This document shows positions 47,028-55,527 of a stretch of DNA of 64,000 nucleotides, in pieces (within the stretch, counting starts at the first letter, position 1; each line of letters starts with the position of its first letter). Source of the stretch: Streptomyces sp. NBC_00510. GTDB taxonomy: Bacteria > Actinomycetota > Actinomycetes > Streptomycetales > Streptomycetaceae. The stretch spans positions 7,240,001 through 7,304,000 of the forward strand of contig CP107851.1 of assembly GCA_036013505.1 (NCBI GenBank), written 5' to 3'. The notes under the pieces were generated by a model. The model was not told the origin of the DNA and made no database searches. It saw only the letters and a list, made by a program, of their open reading frames with translations. The position numbers were made by a program, and so were the translations under genes.

Positions 47028-48659
47028 ATGACAGGGACGTCCTCGGCCGGCATTCCCGGGCCGGCCGCCGTCCCACGGCACACTCGGCCGGTCAACCGCT
47101 GGACCGTGCTGATCGTCCTCTGCGTCAGCCTGCTGCTCGTCGCCCTCGACGCGACCGTGCTGCACGTCGCCGTTCCGGCGGTGAGCGAGGACCTGCGCCC
47201 CGGCGCGATAGAGCTGCTGTGGATCGTCGACGCCTATCCGCTCGTCGCCGCGTCCCTGCTCATCCTCTTCGGCACCCTCGGCGACCGCGTCGGAAGACGC
47301 CGGATCCTGCTGCTCGGCTGCACGATCTTCGCGGCCGCCTCGGCGGCGGCCGCCTTCGCACCCGACCCGCGCGTCCTCATCGCGGCCCGCGCCCTGCTCG
47401 GCGTCGGCGGCGCGATGATCATGCCGGCCACGCTGTCGATCCTCCGGCAGGTCTTCCCCGACCGCCGTGAGCGGGCCGTCGCCATCGGCGTGTGGAGCGC
47501 CGTCGCGGCCGTCGGCGCCGCCGTCGGGCCGGTCCTCGGCGGCTTCCTCGTCGAGAACTTCTGGTGGGGCTCGGTCTTCCTGGTCAACATCCCCCTGATG
47601 GCCGTCATCCTTCCGGTGGCCCGCTGGCTGCTGCCGGAGTCCCGCGGCGAGCTGGACGGCCCCTGGGACGTCCTGGGCGCGGTCATGGCCGCGCTGGGCA
47701 TCCTCGGCGCCATCCTCGGCGTCAAGAGGGTCGGCGGCGGCGCGGCCCCGTACGAGCCCTCCGCGCTCGTCCCGCTGCTCGTGGGCCTGACCCTGCTGGC
47801 GCTGTTCGTGCGCCGGCAGCGCGGGCGCGAACACCCGCTCATCGACATACGCATGTTCGTCAGGCCCGCCTTCGGCACCTCCGTCGGCTGCATCGTGCTG
47901 GCGCTGCTCGCCCTCGTCGGCCTGGAACTGATCGCCGTCCAGTACCTGCAGCTGGTCCTCGGCCTGAGCCCCCTGCAGACGGGGCTGCGGCTGCTGCCGC
48001 TCACCCTCGCGGCCATGGGCGCCGGCCTCCTGGGCTCCCGGATGCTCGGCCGCTTCGGGCCGCGCGTCATGGTGAGCTCCGGTTTCGTCCTCACCGCCTG
48101 CGCGGTGCTCGTGCTGACCCTCATGGGCCAGCACGACCGGCCGGGCGTGCTGACCACGGGCTTCGTCCTGCTCGGCTTCGGGCTGGAGACCACGCTCTTC
48201 GGCGCGTACGAGTCCATGCTCAGCGACGCCCCCGCCGAGCAGGCGGGCGGCGCCGCCGCGATCGGCGAGACCTCCTACCAACTGGGTGCCGGCCTCGGCA
48301 TCGCGCTGCTGGGCAGCGTCATGAACGCCGCCTACGCCCCCGGCGTCGCCCGGGTCCCCGGGGTGCCGGCGGACGCCCGCGTCTCGGCCGGGAAGTCGCT
48401 CGGCGAGGCCTACGAGGTCTCCGACCACCTCGGCGGTACCGCCGGGGCCTCCCTGCGGCACGCCGCACGGCACGCCTTCGTCCACGGCATGCACATCACC
48501 TTGGTGGTCAGCGCCGGTCTGCTGCTGCTCGGCGCGGTCGCCGCGCTGCGGCTGCCCCGCCGCATGGAGTGCGGCACGGAGGCACCCCAGCGGTCCGCCG
48601 CCCCCGGTATCCCGGCACCGCGCGAGCACGCCCTCGCCGGGGCCGACGTGTCGCGCTGA
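47028..48659 (+). CDS. DHA2-family (EmrB/QacA) drug:H+ antiporter
   Basis: 543 residues with 14 predicted membrane helices. Major-facilitator motif A is LFGTLGDRVGRRRILLLG. The DHA2 motif LDATVLHVAVPAVSEDL in helix 1 and the antiporter motif AVAAVGAAVGPVLGGFL in helix 5 are present. It most likely exports toxic compounds or antibiotics. GGGAGG lies 7 nt before the ATG. No adjacent TetR-type regulator is present, which is unusual for such exporters. A short hairpin follows the stop. Confidence 0.9.
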   Translation: MTGTSSAGIPGPAAVPRHTRPVNRWTVLIVLCVSLLLVALDATVLHVAVPAVSEDLRPGAIELLWIVDAYPLVAASLLILFGTLGDRVGRRRILLLGCTIFAAASAAAAFAPDPRVLIAARALLGVGGAMIMPATLSILRQVFPDRRERAVAIGVWSAVAAVGAAVGPVLGGFLVENFWWGSVFLVNIPLMAVILPVARWLLPESRGELDGPWDVLGAVMAALGILGAILGVKRVGGGAAPYEPSALVPLLVGLTLLALFVRRQRGREHPLIDIRMFVRPAFGTSVGCIVLALLALVGLELIAVQYLQLVLGLSPLQTGLRLLPLTLAAMGAGLLGSRMLGRFGPRVMVSSGFVLTACAVLVLTLMGQHDRPGVLTTGFVLLGFGLETTLFGAYESMLSDAPAEQAGGAAAIGETSYQLGAGLGIALLGSVMNAAYAPGVARVPGVPADARVSAGKSLGEAYEVSDHLGGTAGASLRHAARHAFVHGMHITLVVSAGLLLLGAVAALRLPRRMECGTEAPQRSAAPGIPAPREHALAGADVSR

Positions 48660-48668
48660 GCACACCGT

Positions 48669-48689
48669 CGGGGGCTTTACCCGCCCCCG
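48669..48689 (+). terminator. Possible terminator after the exporter gene
   Basis: A 7-bp GC stem (48669-48675 with 48683-48689) starts 9 nt after the stop. Confidence 0.5.
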
Positions 48690-48741
48690 CCACGGAAGTA
48701 GCTTCGTCCGCGAAGCGCAGTGATCACCGGAGAGGACGACG

Positions 48742-49926
48742 ATGTCCGCTGGAAAGCCGCAGTTCGACCCGTACGACCCGCTCGGCATCGACGACCTGCT
48801 CGACGACGAGGACCGTGCCGTGCGGGACACCGTGCGCGGCTGGGCCGCCGACCGCGTGCTGCCGTACGTGGCGGACTGGTACGAGCGCGGCGAGCTGCCC
48901 GGGATCCGCGAGCTGGCCCGCGAGCTCGGCTCGATCGGCGCGCTGGGCATGTCGCTGACCGGCTACGGCTGCGCGGGCGCCACCGCCGTCCAGTACGGCC
49001 TCGCCTGCCTGGAGCTGGAGGCCGCCGACTCCGGCATCCGCTCGCTCGTCTCCGTGCAGGGCTCGCTGGCGATGTACGCCGTCCACCGGTACGGCTCCGA
49101 GGAGCAGAAGCAGCGGTGGCTGCCCCCGATGGCCGCCGGCGAGGTCATCGGCTGCTTCGGGCTCACCGAGCCCGACCACGGCTCCGACCCGGCGGGCATG
49201 CGCACCCATGCCAAGCGGGACGGTTCCGACTGGGTCCTGAACGGCCGCAAGATGTGGATCACCAACGGCTCGGTCGCCGGCGTCGCCGTGGTGTGGGCCC
49301 GCACCGACGAGGGCATCCGCGGATTCGTCGTGCCCACCGACAGCCCAGGGTTCTCCGCCCCCGAGATCAAGCACAAGTGGTCGCTGCGCGCCTCCGTCAC
49401 CAGCGAGCTGGTCATGGACGACGTGCGCCTGCCCGCCGACGCCGTGCTCCCCGAGGTCACCGGCCTGCGCGGCCCGCTCGGCTGCCTGAACCACGCGCGC
49501 TACGGCATCGTCTGGGGTGCCATGGGCGCCGCGCGCAGCAGCTTCGAGGCCGCCCTGGAGTACTCCCGCACCCGGGAGCAGTTCGGCCGGCCCATCGGCG
49601 GCTTCCAGCTGACCCAGGCCAAGCTCGCCGACATGGCGCTCGAACTGCACAAGGGCATCCTCCTCGCCCACCACCTCGGGCGGCGCATGGACGCGGGCAC
49701 GCTCCGTCCCGAGCAGGTCAGCTTCGGCAAGCTCAACAACGTGCGCGAGGCGATCGAGATCTGCCGCACGGCCCGGACCGTGCTGGGCGCGAACGGCATC
49801 TCCCTGGAGTACCCCGTCATGCGGCACGCGACCAACCTGGAGTCCGTGCTCACCTACGAGGGCACCGTCGAGATGCACCAGCTCGTGCTCGGCAAGGCGC
49901 TCACCGGCCTCGACGCCTTCCGGTAG
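48742..49926 (+). CDS. Acyl-CoA dehydrogenase, glutaryl-CoA dehydrogenase-like
   Basis: 394 residues. FAD and substrate motifs: CFGLTEPDHGSDPAGM, KMWITNGSVAGVAVVWARTD, and FGRPIGGFQLTQAKLADM. The catalytic Glu is in LTYEGTVEMHQLVLGKALTG, and NHARYGIVWGAMGAA carries the Arg typical of glutaryl-CoA dehydrogenases. These features favour glutaryl-CoA to crotonyl-CoA conversion in lysine or tryptophan catabolism, with the short-chain acyl group as an alternative. GGAGAGG lies 6 nt before the ATG. Confidence 0.89.
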   Translation: MSAGKPQFDPYDPLGIDDLLDDEDRAVRDTVRGWAADRVLPYVADWYERGELPGIRELARELGSIGALGMSLTGYGCAGATAVQYGLACLELEAADSGIRSLVSVQGSLAMYAVHRYGSEEQKQRWLPPMAAGEVIGCFGLTEPDHGSDPAGMRTHAKRDGSDWVLNGRKMWITNGSVAGVAVVWARTDEGIRGFVVPTDSPGFSAPEIKHKWSLRASVTSELVMDDVRLPADAVLPEVTGLRGPLGCLNHARYGIVWGAMGAARSSFEAALEYSRTREQFGRPIGGFQLTQAKLADMALELHKGILLAHHLGRRMDAGTLRPEQVSFGKLNNVREAIEICRTARTVLGANGISLEYPVMRHATNLESVLTYEGTVEMHQLVLGKALTGLDAFR

Positions 49927-49947
49927 GCGGGCAGGCAGGCAGGCGGG

Positions 49948-49986
49948 CCGTGGCATCGGCGCCGGGTTCCGGCGCCGATGCCACGG
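49948..49986. terminator. 18-bp perfect bidirectional terminator
   Basis: 49948-49965 pairs perfectly with 49969-49986 around a 3-nt loop, between the convergent acyl-CoA dehydrogenase and SepF-like genes. Confidence 0.88.
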
Positions 49987-49987
49987 G

Positions 49988-50437
49988 TCAGTTCTGGTTG
50001 AAGAAGCCGTCGCCGCCGCGCTTGCTGTCGGCGTTGACGACCAGGTAGTCGGGCGGGGTCAGCAGGAACACCCGGTTGGCCACGCGGTCGATCGAACCGC
50101 GCAGACCGAAGGTGAGGCCGGCCGCGAAGTCGACGACGCGCTTGGCGTCGGCGGGGTCCATCGCCGTCAGGTTGACGATGACCGGGACGCCGTCCCGGAA
50201 CAGCTCGCCGATGCCGCGGGCGTCCCGGAAGCCGTCCGGGGTGACCGTGGCGATCCGGCGGCCCTGTTCCTCCGCCGAATCGGAGGCCACGCGCACGCGG
50301 GGGTCGGTGACCCAGGAGTCGGGGGAGGACGTCTCGGCGCCGTCGCCGTAATCGGCGTAGTCCTCGTCGTAGTACTCCTCGGCGCTGTTGTCGTCGACGA
50401 GTCCCAGCCAGGCGCTCGCCCGTCGTACCGATCCCAT
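49988..50437 (-). CDS. SepF-like cell-division protein
   Basis: 149 residues. After MGSVRRASAWLGLVDD and an acidic Tyr/Asp linker comes the SepF core: GELFRDGVPVIVNLTAMDPA, DAKRVVDFAAGLTFGLRGSI and VANRVFLLTPPDYLVV. SepF bundles and anchors FtsZ. Streptomycetes have a true SepF in the division cluster and SepF-like paralogues (SflA, SflB) that restrain FtsZ assembly. Isolation from division genes suggests this is such a paralogue. AGGAGG 5 nt upstream fixes the ATG. Confidence 0.88.
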   Translation of the reverse strand: MGSVRRASAWLGLVDDNSAEEYYDEDYADYGDGAETSSPDSWVTDPRVRVASDSAEEQGRRIATVTPDGFRDARGIGELFRDGVPVIVNLTAMDPADAKRVVDFAAGLTFGLRGSIDRVANRVFLLTPPDYLVVNADSKRGGDGFFNQN

Positions 50438-50729
50438 GGACGCCTCCTCTCGCACGCGGTCAGTTTGCCGTCCGCACCCCTATGGTCGTCCATGATGCGG
50501 ATGATGCGCCAAGCGGATACCCACCGTGGGGTGGATTCGTGACAGACCTGGTGCATAAATCGCACTAGTGGCCCCCAGGTACCCCGTGGAATACGGCTCC
50601 TGACGGATCATCGGAAAGGGTCTCGCTCGGTAGAGTGATGCCTCACCGCCGGACAGCCGAACGGGCGGCGTACAGAACGACCAGCCGATGACGTGTTCCA
50701 TTGCTGCGAATGACGTACGGGGGATTGTG

Positions 50730-51872
50730 ATGTTCGGAATCGTCAGACCATGCCGGCACCGTCTGCCGGAGAAGCTGGCCATAGCGTGGACGGCCCATCT
50801 GTGCGGCCTCTGCCTCGCCCTGAGGGACGGCCACGGGCAACTGGCCAGGGTCGCCACGAATTACGACGGGCTCATCGTCTCGGTGCTCGTCGAGGCCCAG
50901 GCCGGGCGGACGGAGGACGGACGCCGTACCGCCGGGCCGTGCCCGCTGCGCGCGATGCGGACCGCGCCGGTCGCCAAGGGGGAGGGCGCGCGGCTGGCAG
51001 CGGCGGTCTCGCTGGTGCTGGCCTCGGCGAAGATGCGCGACCACATGGCGGACGGCGACGGTCTGCTGGCGCGCCGTCCGGTCGCCGCGGCGGCGCGCAC
51101 GGTCGCCCGGCGCTGGGACCGGGCGGGGGCCGTGACCGGTTCGGGGCTCGGCTTCGACACCGCGGTGCTGGTGGACGCCGTGGGCCGGCAGACAGCCGTC
51201 GAGGCGGCCGCCGGGCCCGGCACCTCCCTGCTGACCGTCACCGAGCCCACCGAGACCGCCACCGCCGCCGCGTTCGGGCACACGGCGGTGCTGGCCGGAC
51301 GCCCCGGCAACCGCGCCCCGCTGGAGGAGGCGGGCCGGCTCTTCGGCCGCCTCGCCCACCTGCTGGACGCGGTGGAGGACCTGGACGCCGACGCGGCGGC
51401 GGGCGCGTGGAACCCGCTGACCGCCACCGGGACGAGCGCGGACGAGGCGCGACGGCTGTGCGACGACGCCGTTCAGGGGGTCCGGCTGGCGCTGCGTGAC
51501 GTGGAGTTCACCGACGGCGCGCTCGCCCACGTCCTGCTCGCCCACGAACTGCGCCGTTCCGTGGACCGCGCGTTCGGTGCCTCATGCGCCCACCACCCGG
51601 GCCCGGTCGGGCCCGGCGGGCCGGTGCGGTCGCCCTGGCTGACGCCTGGCCCCCCGCACCAGCCGGGCCCCCGCCGCGGGCCGCTCACGGGCTGCGCGGT
51701 GTTCACGGGGCTCTGCTGCACCTGCCAGATCTGCTGCCGGGACCACTACGACGACCCCTGGAGCGGCAAGCGGCGCGAAGGCTGGTGCTCCAACTGCGAC
51801 TGCTCCGGCTGCGACTGCGGCTGCGGGGACGGCTGCTGCTGCGACTGCGACTGCTGCGGCTGCGACTGCTGA
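50730..51872 (+). CDS. DUF5685-family protein with a Cys-rich C-terminal tail
   Basis: 380 residues from the ATG preceded by GGGGG; an in-frame ATG 42 nt upstream is less likely. It begins MFGIVRPCRHRLPEKLAIAW and has HLCGLCLALRDGHGQLAR, which fits DUF5685 proteins of unknown function. A helical body follows. The last 75 residues hold CAVFTGLCCTCQICCRDHYD and then about 26 residues that alternate Cys with Asp, Gly and Ser (at least 14 Cys). Metal binding is the obvious hypothesis. No maturation genes are near. Confidence 0.82.
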   Translation: MFGIVRPCRHRLPEKLAIAWTAHLCGLCLALRDGHGQLARVATNYDGLIVSVLVEAQAGRTEDGRRTAGPCPLRAMRTAPVAKGEGARLAAAVSLVLASAKMRDHMADGDGLLARRPVAAAARTVARRWDRAGAVTGSGLGFDTAVLVDAVGRQTAVEAAAGPGTSLLTVTEPTETATAAAFGHTAVLAGRPGNRAPLEEAGRLFGRLAHLLDAVEDLDADAAAGAWNPLTATGTSADEARRLCDDAVQGVRLALRDVEFTDGALAHVLLAHELRRSVDRAFGASCAHHPGPVGPGGPVRSPWLTPGPPHQPGPRRGPLTGCAVFTGLCCTCQICCRDHYDDPWSGKRREGWCSNCDCSGCDCGCGDGCCCDCDCCGCDC

Positions 51873-52197
51873 CGGGGTGGGGGCGGGTCGCGGCGCAGCC
51901 GCCCGTTCGCGCCAAACCGGGGGTGGGGCGCGGGGGTGGCCGACGGGGGGCGGGGGCGGTGGGCCCACCAGGTGATACACCGTCACAGCGGTTGACCCGG
52001 GGGAGCCGCCGGGGCGTTTCGGGTGCGTGACGCGGCCGAAACCCGCCCTTGTGCGCTTGTGCATGACTCTGAATACTCCCGTGTGCGCAGCACTTGTCAG
52101 GGGCACGCCACCCCCACAGTTCGGCGGCGCCCTCGCTGCGCCTCACCGGCCCGCGCTACGCGGGTCAACTTCCGTTCCCCCACAGGAGGAAAAAAGC
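51873..52197. other. Intergenic region ahead of the first protease gene
   Basis: 325 bp. It has no gene; it holds the protease promoter described separately and the AGGAGG ribosome site at 52184-52189. Confidence 0.6.
52049..52077 (+). promoter_or_regulatory. Promoter of protease gene 1
   Basis: TTGTGC, a 17-nt spacer and AATACT followed by CC. The same arrangement occurs upstream of the second protease gene. The leader would be about 115 nt. Confidence 0.6.
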
Positions 52198-53259
52198 GTG
52201 AGGATCAAGCGCACCACCCACACCCCCGTCCCGAGACGCGCACGGCTGATCGCCGTGGCGTCCGGTCTGCTGGCGGCCACCGCGCTCACCCTGCCCGCCG
52301 CCCAGGCCGCTCCCGCGCCCAAGGCCTCCCCCGAGGCCGCGGCCGCGCTCACCACGTCCCTCGGCACCGCCTCCACCGCCGGTTCGTACTACGACGCCAA
52401 GGCCAAGACCATGGTCGTCAACGTCACGAACGACAAGGCGGCCCAGGCCGTCAGCGCGGCCGGCGCGGTCCCGAAGTTCGTGGCGCACAGCAGCGCCCAG
52501 CTGGAGAAGGCCGGGAAGGCCACCCTCGCCGCGGACATCGCGGGCACCTCGTGGGTCGTCGACCCGAAGTCCAACCGCCTCGAGGTCACCGCCGACAGCA
52601 CGGTCACCGGCGCCGAGCTCGCCACGCTGCAGAAGGCCACCGCCTCCTACGGCGACGCGGTCACCTTCCGCCGCACGGCCGGCACCTTCAAGCGGCTGAT
52701 CGCCGGCGGCGACGCCATCTACGGCGGCGGCTACCGCTGCTCGCTCGGCTTCAACGTGCGCAGCGGCAGCACCAACTACTTCCTGACCGCCGGGCACTGC
52801 GGTGAGGTCGCGTCCACCTGGTACTCCAACTCCAGCCAGTCCACCGTGCTGGGCTCGAACGTCAGCTACAGCTTCCCGACCAACGACTACGCGCTGGTCC
52901 GGTACAGCAACACCTCCGTGACCAAGAGCGGCACGGCCGGCAACACCGACATCACCAGCGCCGGCAACGCCTTCGTGGGCCAGGCCGTCCTGCGTGACGG
53001 CTCCACCACCGGCATCCACAGCGGCTCGGTCACCGGCCTCAACGCCACCGTCAACTACGGCGGCGGCGACGTGGTCTACCAGATGATCCGCACCAACGTG
53101 TGCGCCGAGGGCGGCGACTCCGGTGGCGCGCTGTACACCTCCGGCGGCATCGCGCTGGGTCTGACCTCCGGTGGCAGCGGCAACTGCAGCGTCGGCGGGA
53201 CGACCTTCTTCCAGCCGGTGACGGAGGCGCTCAGCGTCTACGGCGTCAGCGTCTTCTGA
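52198..53259 (+). CDS. Streptogrisin-type secreted serine protease 1
   Basis: 353 residues from a GTG with AGGAGG 8 nt upstream. The signal peptide ends near residue 38. An alpha-lytic-protease prodomain (about 40-167, e.g. SWVVDPKSNRLEVTADSTVT) is followed by the mature enzyme at IAGGDAIYGGGYRCSLGFNV (residue 168). The catalytic triad is His200 (FLTAGHC), Asp230 (FPTNDYALV) and Ser308 (GGDSGGALY). Two disulfide pairs typical of S1 family E proteases are present. The prodomain folds the enzyme and is then removed. A 17-bp hairpin follows. Confidence 0.94.
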   Translation: MRIKRTTHTPVPRRARLIAVASGLLAATALTLPAAQAAPAPKASPEAAAALTTSLGTASTAGSYYDAKAKTMVVNVTNDKAAQAVSAAGAVPKFVAHSSAQLEKAGKATLAADIAGTSWVVDPKSNRLEVTADSTVTGAELATLQKATASYGDAVTFRRTAGTFKRLIAGGDAIYGGGYRCSLGFNVRSGSTNYFLTAGHCGEVASTWYSNSSQSTVLGSNVSYSFPTNDYALVRYSNTSVTKSGTAGNTDITSAGNAFVGQAVLRDGSTTGIHSGSVTGLNATVNYGGGDVVYQMIRTNVCAEGGDSGGALYTSGGIALGLTSGGSGNCSVGGTTFFQPVTEALSVYGVSVF

Positions 53260-53293
53260 CCCTCCGGGAGGTCCACGCCCTCCCTTCCGTCAC

Positions 53294-53331
53294 GGACGTG
53301 CCCGGCGGCCCCACGGCCGCCGGGCACGTCC
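53294..53331 (+). terminator. 17-bp perfect hairpin between the two protease genes
   Basis: 53294-53310 pairs perfectly with 53315-53331 around CCAC, 34 nt after the first protease stop. Confidence 0.85.
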
Positions 53332-53343
53332 CGTATGGCCCTC

Positions 53344-53372
53344 TTGTCCGCCGGGCTGATCGTCGCAATACT
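53344..53372 (+). promoter_or_regulatory. Promoter of protease gene 2
   Basis: TTGTCC, a 17-nt spacer and AATACT followed by CC, matching the promoter of protease gene 1. It lies just after the hairpin, so the two genes are separate units under similar control. Confidence 0.6.
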
Positions 53373-53407
53373 CCGCGAGGCACCGCATAACCTCGTAGGG
53401 GGAACAT

Positions 53408-54307
53408 ATGAGGAACAAGCGCACCACTCCGCGCGGCGGCCTCGCCCGAGGCGCAGCGCTGCGCGGAGCGGCGCTCCTCGGTCTGGTGGCCGCGACCGCG
53501 GTCGCCGTACCGGACGCACGGGCCGCCAGCGGCAGCGGGACCGCGGCCGCGCACCTGGCGGCGGCGGGTCTGGCGGCCGCGTCGGCGGACGTCGAGGGCA
53601 GTGCCTGGGCGGTCGACCCGAAGAGCGGCGCGCTGGTCATCGCCACCGACGACACCGTCCCGCGCAGCGGGCTCACCGCGTTGAAACGGGCCGCCGGACG
53701 GTACGGCGGCACGGTCCGCTTCGAGCGCGTCGGCGGCTCCTTCGCACGGATGGCCGCCGGTGGCGACGCCGTCCACGGCGGCGGCTTCCGCTGCTCGGTC
53801 GGCTTCAACGTCCGCGCCGCCGGCACCTACTACTTCCTGACCGCCGGTCACTGCGGCCGCGCCGCCACGACCTGGTACAGCGATCCCGCCCGGACCAGGA
53901 CGCTGGGCACCACCACCGGCTTCAGCTTCCCGTACAACGACTACGCACTGGTCCGCTACACCGGCTCCGTCGCGCGGCCCGGCAAGGTCGGACGGCAGGA
54001 CATCAAGAAGGCCGCGCGGGCCCGCGTCGGGGAGACGGTGAAGCGGGACGGCTCCACCACGGGCGTCCGCAGCGGCACGGTCACCGGGCTCGGCTACACC
54101 GTCAACTACGGCGACGGCGACATCGTCCGCGGCCTGATCCGCACCGACCTCTGCGCCGAACCCGGCGACTCCGGCGGCCCGTTGTACGACGGGACCAAGG
54201 CCCTCGGGCTGCTGTCCGGGGGAAGCGGCGACTGCACCGAGGGGGGCACCACCTTCTTCCAGCCGCTGCCCGCGGTCCTCGCGGCGTACGGGGTCGGCGT
54301 GTACTGA
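53408..54307 (+). CDS. Streptogrisin-type secreted serine protease 2
   Basis: 299 residues. The signal peptide ends near residue 39. The propeptide is short (about 75 residues, SAWAVDPKSGALVIATDDTV) and lacks the first half of the usual prodomain. The mature part begins near AAGGDAVHGGGFRCSVGFNV (about residue 116). The triad is His148 (FLTAGHC), Asp178 (FPYNDYALV) and Ser255 (EPGDSGGPLY). It resembles SGPA/SGPB in arrangement. GGGGGA precedes the ATG. Confidence 0.93.
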   Translation: MRNKRTTPRGGLARGAALRGAALLGLVAATAVAVPDARAASGSGTAAAHLAAAGLAAASADVEGSAWAVDPKSGALVIATDDTVPRSGLTALKRAAGRYGGTVRFERVGGSFARMAAGGDAVHGGGFRCSVGFNVRAAGTYYFLTAGHCGRAATTWYSDPARTRTLGTTTGFSFPYNDYALVRYTGSVARPGKVGRQDIKKAARARVGETVKRDGSTTGVRSGTVTGLGYTVNYGDGDIVRGLIRTDLCAEPGDSGGPLYDGTKALGLLSGGSGDCTEGGTTFFQPLPAVLAAYGVGVY

Positions 54308-54343
54308 GCCTTCCGCGGCCGCCGCCCGGTACGCGCGCCCCGG

Positions 54344-55465
54344 TCACCCCGCGAAGCGCACCTCCCGGGCGGCGGCCTCCGGCACCGCGAACGCCAGCAG
54401 CCGCGCGCCCTCGGCCGCGACGGCCTCCCGCGCCCCGGCGTCCAGCGGCGCGTAGGGCTGGACGTGGAGCACGGCCGTGCCGCGGGTGGCCTGGATCCGC
54501 CACAGCCCGTGGACGAAGCCGTCGTGGAGGAAGAAGCCGCGGTTGCTGCCGCTGCCGGGCAGCGGCAGCTCGGCGTAGGGGTTGCGCAGCATGATCCGTG
54601 TCCGGTCGGCGTGCGACAGGGCAATGTTGTCGTACTGCGGCAGGAACCGGGGCGGCGCCTTCGTCCCGGGGTCGGGGAAGGGCGCGTCCGGCACGTCGTA
54701 CAACGCGGTGCCCTTCTCGTCGCGGTAGACCCGCAGCCCCGGGCGGAGCCGGTCCAGGACCGCGCGGAGCCCGGTCAGCCCCGACCAGACGGCGACGTCC
54801 CCGGCCGACGCGGGGCCGAAGGCGGCGAGGTAGCGCAGGACGGCCGCGTCCGGCACGGAGCCGGCCGCGAAGTCGAAGTCCCGGCCGAGCCACCGGTCGG
54901 CCGGGGTCTGCAGGGCCGCGCCCGAGGTGCGCCACAGGCCGCGCGGCGGCGGCTGCACGGTCGGCACCCGGGCCGTGACGGCCAGGCTGAGCGGCAGCCG
55001 CTCGCGGTCCGGCCAGCGTCCCCGCAGGGCGTCCCCGAGCCGGCTCGGGGACAGCGGGCCGTCCTCGAGGAGCGCCCGGCCGGCCCCTGCCACCTCCGCC
55101 AGGTCCAGCCCCGCCAGCTGCCGCCGGAACTGCCCGAGCAGGCGGCGCTCGAGCACGTCCTGCACCACCGGCCGCAGTGCCATGCAGTCCCGTGCCGTCA
55201 CCAGGTGCACCGTCCACCGCATCAGTGACATCCGCACCGCCCGCCGGTCCGCCAGCATCCCGGACAGCTCCTCCGGCGCGAAGTCCTCGATCCGGGACCA
55301 CAGGGCGACGTACGGGTCCTGCGGCTCCTGCGCCTGCAGTCCCACCAGAGCCTCGACCATCTCCTGCGCGCCGGCGCGCACCCGGCCCAGCAGCGACTGC
55401 CGGGCCAGGAGGGAGCGGTTGAGCGTCCGGCGATCCAGGACGGTGCCTTCGGGGATCGTCTCCAT
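54344..55465 (-). CDS. Winged-helix DNA-binding domain protein (HTH_42/AlkZ-like)
   Basis: 373 residues. The sequence TLNRSLLARQSLLGRVRAGA, then ALVGLQAQEPQDPYVALWSR and the RMSLMRWTVHLVTARDC segment are characteristic of PF06224 (HTH_42). This family includes AlkZ, a glycosylase that unhooks DNA interstrand crosslinks, and many uncharacterised homologues. The internal Gln-x-Gln (LQAQEPQ) that is catalytic in AlkZ is present. It is divergent from the WYL regulator with 62 bp between starts. ATG 55465 follows TACCGT by 7 nt, which would make a leaderless message. Confidence 0.84.
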   Translation of the reverse strand: METIPEGTVLDRRTLNRSLLARQSLLGRVRAGAQEMVEALVGLQAQEPQDPYVALWSRIEDFAPEELSGMLADRRAVRMSLMRWTVHLVTARDCMALRPVVQDVLERRLLGQFRRQLAGLDLAEVAGAGRALLEDGPLSPSRLGDALRGRWPDRERLPLSLAVTARVPTVQPPPRGLWRTSGAALQTPADRWLGRDFDFAAGSVPDAAVLRYLAAFGPASAGDVAVWSGLTGLRAVLDRLRPGLRVYRDEKGTALYDVPDAPFPDPGTKAPPRFLPQYDNIALSHADRTRIMLRNPYAELPLPGSGSNRGFFLHDGFVHGLWRIQATRGTAVLHVQPYAPLDAGAREAVAAEGARLLAFAVPEAAAREVRFAG

Positions 55466-55527
55466 GGGCGTCACGGTAGGGCGGAATGCGGTCAGGAACC
55501 GTCCGCGACGGCTGCCAGACTGGTGCC

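Noticed and set aside
53408..54307. Truncated protease pseudogene
   Set aside because: The prodomain is short, but signal peptide, catalytic triad and cysteines are all intact and it has its own promoter, so it is kept as a functional gene.
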